A stretch of DNA of 11,705 nt from Acidobacteriaceae bacterium. Its GTDB lineage: Bacteria > Acidobacteriota > Terriglobia > Terriglobales > Acidobacteriaceae. The notes beneath the pieces are model-generated. The model was given only the letters and a program-made list of their open reading frames with translations, was not told where the DNA came from and ran no database searches. A program made the translations under genes and the position numbers. This document shows positions 6,705 to 11,705 of the stretch, piece by piece (position 1 is the stretch's first letter; every line of letters begins with the position of its first letter). Where the stretch lies: assembly GCA_030838305.1 (NCBI GenBank), contig JAUTWY010000293.1:1-11705 (forward strand), in the 5' to 3' direction.

Positions 6705-7391
6705 GTGATTGTCAAACGTTACGCTCTTTTACTGGCTGTATTCATTGCGTGCCAGATTCTTCCCTTCGTTTTCGCTCAGAGTCCCGCACAAGTCCCACCC
6801 GCGCCGCCAGGTGAGCATCGCAAGACCAGCGAACCCTACACCGGCGATCTTTCTATTTTTGAGTCTGCCGGTCGCGACACGCGACTGCAAATCAATCGCG
6901 TCATGGATATTCTGGGCATCAGTCGCGGCAAGACGGTGGCCGATATCGGAGCGGGATCGGGTTGGTTCACGGTGCGTGCGGCGCGGCGAGTGGGCGAAGG
7001 CGGCGTCGTATATGCGGTGGACATCAACCCGGAATCGATCCGCTACATTGGCGACCGCGCGCAGAAGGAACAATTGCGAAACGTCAAGACGATACTGGGA
7101 AAAGAGAATGATCCTCTCCTTCCGACGGGAGCAGTCGATTCGGTTTTGCTGCTGAAGACGTACCACGAAGTCGGGCAACCAGTTGCTTTGCTACGAAACC
7201 TGCGGGCATCGCTTCGCCGCGGCGCGAAGGTGGGAATTATCGATCGCAATGGAAATGGCGAAGACCATGGCGTGGGCCGCGACGTGGTTGTCCGCGAGGC
7301 GGCGGAGGCGGGCTACCGGATGCTCGAGCTGTACGATTTCGTCAAGGGCGACAAGATGGATTACTTCCTGGTCCTGGTTCCCACAGAGTAG
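6705..7391 (+). CDS. Exported class I SAM-dependent methyltransferase
   Basis: A 228-residue protein starting at GTG. The N-terminus (MIVKRYALLLAVFIAC..., hydrophobic to about residue 23) is a Sec signal peptide with a likely signal peptidase I cut after VFA before QSPAQ, then a proline-rich linker. The rest is a Rossmann-fold methyltransferase. Motif I is VADIGAGSGWFTVRAA, with an acidic residue ending the second strand in VYAVDINPE. The post-II/III region (AVDSVLLLKTYHEV) and GAKVGIIDRNG are also typical. No dedicated substrate domain is visible, so the methyl acceptor is unknown. SAM is normally cytoplasmic, so an exported member is odd; the hydrophobic segment could instead be an uncleaved anchor. 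It is divergent from tatA, but the signal has no twin arginine. It ends 5 bases from the convergent M20 gene. Confidence 0.85.
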   Translation: MIVKRYALLLAVFIACQILPFVFAQSPAQVPPAPPGEHRKTSEPYTGDLSIFESAGRDTRLQINRVMDILGISRGKTVADIGAGSGWFTVRAARRVGEGGVVYAVDINPESIRYIGDRAQKEQLRNVKTILGKENDPLLPTGAVDSVLLLKTYHEVGQPVALLRNLRASLRRGAKVGIIDRNGNGEDHGVGRDVVVREAAEAGYRMLELYDFVKGDKMDYFLVLVPTE

Positions 7392-7396
7392 CTCCT

Positions 7397-8596
7397 TCAG
7401 CATTTCTCGATCATTCCGGCCAGGAGCAGCGCTCTTCGCGGCAGTTCGGAAACGACGATGAACTCGTGCGGCGCGTGCGCTCCTTCGCCCACGCCTCCCA
7501 TGCCATCGAGTGTGGGAATACCCATGCCAGCGGTGAAGTTTCCGTCGGAACCGCCGCCCACGGCGGCTTCTTCGAGCCTCCATGCCACCTGAGTTGCAAT
7601 TTCACGGGCTGTCTTGAAGAGTGCCGCGACTCCGACCGTTCGTTCCATGGGAAGGCGATTGATTCCCCCTGAGATATCCAGCTTGCAATGTTTGTCGAAA
7701 GGTTTCAGGGAACAGATTTTGCGGTCCAGGCCGGCGGCTTGTTTCGCGCTCTTGATGCGCACATCGATTTGCACTGAGGCTTCGGCGGCAATCACATTCG
7801 TACGCGTTCCACCTTGCGACACGCCAGGATTTACGGACAGGCCCTGCTTCAAATTATTGAGTTTGGCTAAGGCACCAATCTGGCGCGCCAGCTCGACAAT
7901 CGCGCTGTGGCCTTTTCCAGGATCAAGTCCCGCATGAGCCGCTACTCCTTTCACTCGGAGTGTATATTCGCCGACGCCCTTGCGCGCGGTCTTAACAGCG
8001 CCTCGAAGTCCGGCGGCCGGTTCGAGCACGAGCACTCCGGCGGATTGCGCCGCCAATGCTTCGGTGATTCTCCGCGAAGAATGGCTGCCGACTTCTTCAT
8101 CGGAAACAAGAAAGACTGTGACCGGACGTGGCAGTTCGCCGTGCCACTCTCGTAGCGCTTCGATGGCGTGGAGCATTAGCGCAATTCCCGACTTCATGTC
8201 GAGGACGCCTGGTCCGCGCAGATGATCATTCTCAAGCTTGCACGGCATTCCGGCCAGCGTGCCCAGGGGATAAACCGTGTCGTAGTGCCCCAGCAGCAGG
8301 ACGGGCTTGCGATTCGAAGGCCCCGGCTGAGTCCCTGCAAAGTCGACTTGCAAGCTATCGCCGAAGTTGTTGCTGCGATGGGACTGGGTTCGACCTCCCA
8401 GCGATTTGAATTTTGGTCCGAGGAAGGCGGCGATCCGATCGACTGCCGGTTTGTTATCGCTGGGAGATTCGATTTCAACCAGCTCGCGAATGGTTTCGAT
8501 CATTCGAGCTTGACGTTGCTCGAAATAGCGCAGACGCTCCACCCACTCACTGCGGGGGGCCGACACTGCTGGTTGCTTTGTTTTCTTTCCCGGCAC
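7397..8596 (-). CDS. M20 family zinc carboxypeptidase (glutamate carboxypeptidase/CPG2-like)
   Basis: A 399-residue two-zinc hydrolase of the M20 family. The motif LLLGHYDTVYPLG holds His104 (metal) and Asp106. GPGVLDMKSG holds Asp133, which bridges the two metals. SDEEVGS holds the Glu167-Glu168 pair (catalytic base and metal). LEPA holds Glu192, and GAHAPHE near the C-terminus holds the last metal histidine, His377. Between them, VKGVAAHAGLDP (His221) marks the dimerisation domain and is typical of carboxypeptidase G2 relatives, which cleave C-terminal glutamate from folate-like or peptide substrates; the true substrate is not readable. No clear signal peptide is present, so a cytoplasmic location is likely. 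The start is GTG 8596 with AAAGGG 4 bases upstream. It is divergent from fabZ across 120 bases and convergent with the methyltransferase. Confidence 0.9.
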   Translation of the reverse strand: MPGKKTKQPAVSAPRSEWVERLRYFEQRQARMIETIRELVEIESPSDNKPAVDRIAAFLGPKFKSLGGRTQSHRSNNFGDSLQVDFAGTQPGPSNRKPVLLLGHYDTVYPLGTLAGMPCKLENDHLRGPGVLDMKSGIALMLHAIEALREWHGELPRPVTVFLVSDEEVGSHSSRRITEALAAQSAGVLVLEPAAGLRGAVKTARKGVGEYTLRVKGVAAHAGLDPGKGHSAIVELARQIGALAKLNNLKQGLSVNPGVSQGGTRTNVIAAEASVQIDVRIKSAKQAAGLDRKICSLKPFDKHCKLDISGGINRLPMERTVGVAALFKTAREIATQVAWRLEEAAVGGGSDGNFTAGMGIPTLDGMGGVGEGAHAPHEFIVVSELPRRALLLAGMIEKC

Positions 8597-8644
8597 AATT
8601 CCCTTTCGCTGGAACCACCTTCAGCTGCGAAGGCAACGCCGTAC

Positions 8645-8652
8645 AGTATAAT
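8645..8652. promoter_or_regulatory. Symmetric -10 element shared by the divergent M20 and fabZ genes
   Basis: The 8-mer AGTATAAT reads TATAAT on the + strand (8647-8652, perfect -10 consensus) and TATACT on the - strand (8650-8645, 5 of 6). It sits near the middle of the 120-base divergent spacer. It would give a leader of roughly 58 bases for fabZ and 42 bases for the M20 gene. Neither side has a strong -35, so the strength and direction of transcription cannot be told. Confidence 0.5.
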
Positions 8653-8716
8653 CTTCAGGCTGATTGAGGCGAACTTTGAGACGGGCTTGTTGAGATGGGC
8701 TCAGTTGGGACGAAGC

Positions 8717-9262
8717 ATGACTGATGGCACTCCTTCCGTGAGCGAGGCCGCGGTATCCAAGCCCGCGCTCGACATTCACGACATCCTAAAGATTCTGCCG
8801 CACCGCTATCCTCTTCTGCTGATTGATCGCGTGCTGGAGCTGAAGCGGAAAGAGAGGATCGTTGCCATTAAGAATGTCAGCATCAATGAACCTTTTTTCA
8901 ACGGCCATTTTCCGGGATTGCCGATTATGCCGGGCGTATTGATTGTGGAAGCCATTGCCCAGGCAGGTGGCGCGCTGCTGCTGACTGAAGTGGAAGACCG
9001 TGCGAATAAAGTGATGGTGTTCACCGGCATCGAGCGGGCGAAGTTCCGGCATCCCGTAAGCCCTGGCGACCAGCTGCGTATTGAAGTTGAAGTGGCAGGC
9101 TGGCGCGTGATTCCGCGGATGATCGCGGCAAAAATGCACGGCGTCGCTTACGTTGCGGGCAAGCGCGTGGCGGAAGCAACGGTGTCTTGCCAACTCGTCG
9201 ACAGCTCGCGCGGCCGCGGCCAAGGTCCTGAGGGCACTGGCGATCTTCCGGCTGCGGAGTGA
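8717..9262 (+). CDS. fabZ: (3R)-hydroxyacyl-[acyl-carrier-protein] dehydratase FabZ
   Basis: Dehydrates 3-hydroxyacyl-ACP in the fatty acid elongation cycle, in the cytoplasm. The hot-dog fold is recognised from DIHDILKILPHRYPLLLIDR (19-38), the active-site stretch NGHFPGLPIMPGVLIVEAIAQ with catalytic His64 and Glu78, and FTGIERAKFRHPVSPGD. FabZ and LpxA compete for the same 3-hydroxyacyl-ACP pool, which explains their frequent adjacency in Gram-negatives. The 181-residue product is longer than the usual ~150: about 17 extra residues precede the fold, and a Gly/Arg-rich tail follows VSCQLVD. The open frame extends far upstream (to 8222), but that part is antisense to the M20 gene, so I start at ATG 8717. 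No strong Shine-Dalgarno is seen. The likely promoter is TATAAT at 8647. Confidence 0.93.
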   Translation: MTDGTPSVSEAAVSKPALDIHDILKILPHRYPLLLIDRVLELKRKERIVAIKNVSINEPFFNGHFPGLPIMPGVLIVEAIAQAGGALLLTEVEDRANKVMVFTGIERAKFRHPVSPGDQLRIEVEVAGWRVIPRMIAAKMHGVAYVAGKRVAEATVSCQLVDSSRGRGQGPEGTGDLPAAE

Positions 9263-9320
9263 GCCGCGCGGTCCGGCAACCCGCGCGATGAGTGAATTCA
9301 CAGTGCGTAACGACTCGATC

Positions 9321-10097
9321 ATGAATGTTCACGCCACGGCCATCATCGATCCGCAGGCCAAAGTACCGGCATCGTGCAAAGTTGGCCCGTACTGCGTGAT
9401 TGGAGCTGGCGTTGAACTTGGCGAGAGGTGCCGGCTGTTGTCCCATGTCGCCATTGAAGGACCATCGAAAGTCGGAGCAGACAATATTTTTTTTCCTTTT
9501 TGCGCGATCGGCATGGCGCCGCAGGATATTTCCTACCGAGATGAACCGACGCGTCTGGAGATTGGCGACCACAACGAGATTCGCGAGTGCGTCACCATCA
9601 GCCGCGGAACGGCAAAGGGCGGCGGCGTAACTACAATTGGCAGCCACGTGCTGATCATGGCCTATGCCCACGTCGGACACGATAGCGTGATCGGCGATCA
9701 TTGCATGCTGGTGAACGGGGCTACACTGGGGGGGCATGTGACGGTCGAGGAATGGGCCGTGGTCGGGGCGCTCTGCCCGGTGCATCAGTTTGTGCGGATC
9801 GGGGCGCACTCCTACATCGGTGGGGGAACCACCATCACGCAGGATGTCCTGCCGTTTTCCATGACATCCGCGGCACGCGACACGCACGCGTATGGAATGA
9901 ATAAAGTTGGCCTCGAACGCCGCGGCTTTTCTCCGGAACGCATTCGCAAGATTCACCATGCTTACAAGACTCTGCTGGCGTCGAAGCTGAACACGTCGCA
10001 GGCGCTAGCGAAACTGAAAACAGAACCGGGTCAAGGCGAAGATGTGGACCTGTTGATCCGCTTCATCGAATCCTCGGAAAGAGGAGTGATTAAGTAA
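9321..10097 (+). CDS. lpxA: Acyl-ACP--UDP-N-acetylglucosamine O-acyltransferase LpxA
   Basis: First step of lipid A synthesis: transfers a 3-hydroxyacyl chain from ACP to the 3-OH of UDP-GlcNAc. From ATG 9321 the protein has 258 residues, close to the 262 of E. coli LpxA, and opens with VHATAIIDPQA, the standard start of the left-handed beta-helix. Hexapeptide repeats run to about residue 185. AYAHVGHDSVIGDHC holds His117 and His120, the latter at the place of the catalytic His125 of E. coli. The C-terminal helical part begins GLERRGFSPERIRKI, a strong LpxA signature. An in-frame ATG at 9288 would add 11 residues and leave 25 bases after fabZ; neither ATG has a Shine-Dalgarno site, and family alignment favours 9321. 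It is co-transcribed with fabZ, most likely. Confidence 0.94.
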   Translation: MNVHATAIIDPQAKVPASCKVGPYCVIGAGVELGERCRLLSHVAIEGPSKVGADNIFFPFCAIGMAPQDISYRDEPTRLEIGDHNEIRECVTISRGTAKGGGVTTIGSHVLIMAYAHVGHDSVIGDHCMLVNGATLGGHVTVEEWAVVGALCPVHQFVRIGAHSYIGGGTTITQDVLPFSMTSAARDTHAYGMNKVGLERRGFSPERIRKIHHAYKTLLASKLNTSQALAKLKTEPGQGEDVDLLIRFIESSERGVIK

Positions 10098-10099
10098 GG

Positions 10100-10167
10100 G
10101 GCCAGTGGTTAGTGATCAGTGGCCAGTAAACCGGCACTGACCCCTGACCACCGACCCCTCACCACTG
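10100..10167. repeat. Inverted-heptad repeat element B between lpxA and lpxI
   Basis: Four heptads run in one direction (10100-10106, 10107-10113, 10114-10120, 10121-10127; consensus GGTCAGT with G-G-C/T-C/T-A-G-T variants). A loop AAACCGGC follows (10128-10135). Four heptads then run in the reverse orientation (10136-10163; consensus ACTGACC), plus a partial ACTG (10164-10167). The element starts 2 bases after the lpxA stop and ends 2 bases before the lpxI ATG. The unit of 7 does not keep a reading frame. It shares arm and loop with element A at 1403. Confidence 0.85.
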
Positions 10168-10169
10168 AA

Positions 10170-11012
10170 ATGCAACGTATCGGCCTTATCGCGGGCAACG
10201 GCAAATTTCCGCTCCTGATTTTGGATGCGGCTCGCGCCCAGGGGTTCGAGGTCGTGGTGGCTGCGATCAAGGAAGAAGCCTCTCCTGAGATCGAGTCCCA
10301 CGGCGCGGCGTCGGTTCACTGGCTGTCACTGGGCGAGCTGTCGAAACTGATCGAAACTTTCCAGCGCGAAGGCGTGCGCCGGGCCCTCATGGCTGGGCAG
10401 GTTAAGCACCAGCAAATTTTTTCCGCGATCCGGCCGGACTGGCGCCTGGCCAAGCTTCTGCTATCGCTCACGACGCGCAACACGGACAGCCTGCTGGGTG
10501 CCGTGGCTAAGGTGCTCGCGGAGGAAGGTATCACGTTAGAGAACTCCACGACCTTGCTCGAACCGCTGCTGGTGAAGTCCGGAATGCTTACACGCCGCGG
10601 GCCCAACGAGCAGGAGCGTAAGAACATTGATTACGGCCGCGCCGTGGCCGGCCAGCTTGCCAAGCATGACATTGGCCAGACCGTCATTATCGCCGACGCC
10701 GCTTGCGTGGCGGTCGAAGCCATGGAGGGGACCGACGCCACGATCGATCGCGCCGGGCAAATCATGAGCTCGTTACACGGCGATGCTTCCACGTTGAGCC
10801 GAAGTCTGACCGTGGTGAAGATCGCCAAGCCCAATCAGGATATGCGCTTCGACGTTCCCGTGATCGGAGTGAAGACGATCGAAGTCATGCAGGCGGCAGG
10901 CGCGACTTGCTTGGCGTTGGATGCGGGGAAGTGCCTGCTGCTCGATGGAGAGAAGATTCTCGATGCGGCGAATGCCGCAGACATCGCGGTTGTGGCGGAC
11001 GCGCAGTCCTGA
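10170..11012 (+). CDS. lpxI: UDP-2,3-diacylglucosamine pyrophosphatase LpxI
   Basis: Hydrolyses UDP-2,3-diacylglucosamine to lipid X and UMP, a lipid A step done by LpxH in enterics and by the unrelated LpxI (formerly DUF1009) in alphaproteobacteria and other groups. The 280-residue product begins MQRIGLIAGNGKFPLL, the family's N-terminal signature, and is close in length to the Caulobacter enzyme. Other conserved stretches are VRRALMAGQVKHQQIF, GANEQE-like RRGPNEQERKNIDYG, and DMRFDVPVIGVKTIE, where Asp228 probably matches the catalytic aspartate described for Caulobacter LpxI (inferred from position). A longer frame from GTG 10119 would translate repeat element B as a low-quality 17-residue leader, so I reject it. 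The ATG follows the repeat by 2 bases, which leaves no room for a normal ribosome-binding site except inside the hairpin arm. Confidence 0.92.
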   Translation: MQRIGLIAGNGKFPLLILDAARAQGFEVVVAAIKEEASPEIESHGAASVHWLSLGELSKLIETFQREGVRRALMAGQVKHQQIFSAIRPDWRLAKLLLSLTTRNTDSLLGAVAKVLAEEGITLENSTTLLEPLLVKSGMLTRRGPNEQERKNIDYGRAVAGQLAKHDIGQTVIIADAACVAVEAMEGTDATIDRAGQIMSSLHGDASTLSRSLTVVKIAKPNQDMRFDVPVIGVKTIEVMQAAGATCLALDAGKCLLLDGEKILDAANAADIAVVADAQS

Positions 11013-11049
11013 TTTCTCGACGAATCTTTGTCTCAGAAAACTAGAAGAT

Positions 11050-11544
11050 ATGAAATCTGTGCCTTCCGAGTCCATCCTCCTGGCTGATCAACTGCGTCGA
11101 GCGTTCGAAGGCGTTGCCTGGCATGGTCCAGCTCTGCTTGAACTGTTGGAAGACGTAGATGCCGGCACGGCTGCGGCGAATACACTGCGCGGAGTTCACA
11201 GCATTTGGGAACTGGTGATGCACATAGCTGCTTGGGACGGCGCGGCTTGCCGAAGACTGAGTGGAGAGAAAGTGCAGCTCACCGGCGTCGCAAACTTCCC
11301 CATCGTTCCAAAGCCCACCGAAGCGGCGTGGCGCAAGGCCGTCGCTCAGGCGAAGCGCCAGCACGATGTTTTAGTGAAGACCGTGGGGACACTACCTGAA
11401 TCTCGTCTTCGCGAGCGCGTTCCCGGCAAGAAATACGATTTCTATTTCATGTTGCAGGGCATCGCGCAACACGAGCTGTACCATGCGGGCCAGATTGCCA
11501 TCCTGAAGAAGACGCAAGCCATCGCAGCGGCAAGGAAAAGTTGA
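11050..11544 (+). CDS. DinB-family (DinB/YfiT-like) putative metalloenzyme
   Basis: A 164-residue protein of the DinB four-helix-bundle family. The metal-binding triad is visible: His58 in HSIWELVMHIAAWD, and His141 and His145 in QHELYHAGQIAILKK. Both contexts are typical of the family. Members include thiol-dependent transferases (bacillithiol or mycothiol users) and damage-inducible proteins of unknown role; nothing here shows which. The start ATG 11050 precedes the DinB helix 1, while the frame upstream to 10921 overlaps lpxI and is rejected. The gap to lpxI is 37 bases, so it could be the last gene of that operon, but no functional link to lipid A is apparent. Its 3' end faces the DUF486 gene with 9 bases between. 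Confidence 0.85.
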   Translation: MKSVPSESILLADQLRRAFEGVAWHGPALLELLEDVDAGTAAANTLRGVHSIWELVMHIAAWDGAACRRLSGEKVQLTGVANFPIVPKPTEAAWRKAVAQAKRQHDVLVKTVGTLPESRLRERVPGKKYDFYFMLQGIAQHELYHAGQIAILKKTQAIAAARKS

Positions 11545-11553
11545 CTGTCTCAG

Positions 11554-11705
11554 TCACCACTGTTTGAAGATCACCGCCACGGCGGCCACAATCATCGCAA
11601 ATCCCACGGCATGGTTCCAGCGCACCGGCTGCTTGAGATAGAGCACGGAAAACACGGAGAACACCAACAGGGTAATCACTTCCTGAATGGTCTTGAGTTG
11701 CGCCG
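11554..11705 (-). CDS. DMT-type small membrane protein (DUF486), C-terminal part; 5' end outside the window
   Basis: Reading the - strand from 11703 to a TGA at 11556-11554 gives 49 codons without a stop: AQLKTIQEVITLLVFSVFSV, then LYLKQPVRWNHAVGFAMIVA and AVAVIFKQW. The QLKTIQEVITL, LYLKQPxRWNH and GFAMIV segments are what I expect at the C-terminal end of DUF486 proteins, small (about 110 residues) four-helix membrane proteins related to drug/metabolite transporters. Two membrane helices are visible: about residues 9-22 of this fragment, and a second in the last 20 residues. The rest of the gene, including its start, lies right of the window. Function is unknown; no substrate has been inferred. 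It is convergent with the DinB gene and no terminator is evident in the 9-base gap. Confidence 0.8.
   Translation of the reverse strand, partial: AQLKTIQEVITLLVFSVFSVLYLKQPVRWNHAVGFAMIVAAVAVIFKQW

Noticed and set aside
6705..6760. Lipoprotein signal (FIAC) in the methyltransferase
   Set aside because: The residue at -3 is Phe and the hydrophobic stretch continues after the Cys, so a signal peptidase I cut after VFA fits better.
8222..8716. Upstream in-frame extension of fabZ
   Set aside because: Antisense to the M20 carboxypeptidase and crossing the divergent promoter; the FabZ fold starts after ATG 8717.
9021..9959. A 312-codon open frame on the - strand opposite fabZ and lpxA
   Set aside because: It spans the junction of two clear genes and its translation has the skewed Arg/His/Cys content of an antisense frame.
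10119..10169. GTG start for lpxI giving 17 more residues
   Set aside because: The extra residues are translated repeat element B, and the family N-terminus begins at the ATG at 10170.

Overview
The window looks like a piece of the chromosome of a Gram-negative bacterium with moderately high GC. It carries lipid A genes (lpxA, lpxI), fabZ, exported proteins and a tatA gene. The gene style (a separate short manC, LpxI in place of LpxH, a full-length Ste24-type M48 protease, many secreted hydrolases, a signal-peptide methyltransferase) would suit the Acidobacteriota. That placement is inference; no rRNA or other decisive marker is present. Genes are closely packed, no intergenic gap exceeds about 200 bases, and I see no mobile element, CRISPR array, tRNA or rRNA.

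Layout. (1) 1-2902, + strand: the 3' end of manA, then manC, then a phosphohexomutase. Together they form the route fructose-6-P -> mannose-6-P -> mannose-1-P -> GDP-mannose, which feeds surface polysaccharide. (2) 2967-6251, + strand: a membrane M48/Ste24 protease, a secreted amidohydrolase and a Maf nucleotide pyrophosphatase. (3) 6317-7391: tatA on the - strand, divergent from an exported SAM-dependent methyltransferase across a 199-base spacer. (4) 7397-8596, - strand: an M20/CPG2-type carboxypeptidase, ending 5 bases from the methyltransferase and divergent from the next block. (5) 8717-11012, + strand: fabZ-lpxA-lpxI, the early lipid A steps plus the branch-point fatty-acid dehydratase. 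(6) 11050-11705: a DinB-family protein on the + strand, convergent with the 3' end of a DUF486 (DMT-type) membrane protein that runs off the right edge.

The most interesting non-coding structure is a pair of related inverted-heptad elements (1403-1472 and 10100-10167). Each has about four diverged copies of a GGTCAGT-like heptad, a short AAACCG-containing loop, and then heptads of the opposite orientation. Each fills almost the whole gap between two co-directional genes and ends within a few bases of the next start codon (the phosphohexomutase and lpxI). Other regulatory signals are a symmetric -10 box shared by the divergent M20 and fabZ genes, a good sigma70-type promoter for tatA, and two -10 boxes so close to start codons that the transcripts would be leaderless or nearly so.

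Several genes start later than the longest open frame: amidohydrolase 4183, methyltransferase GTG 6705, fabZ 8717, lpxA about 9321, lpxI 10170, DinB 11050. I did not find a convincing new multi-gene system; most of the window is housekeeping and envelope biology.
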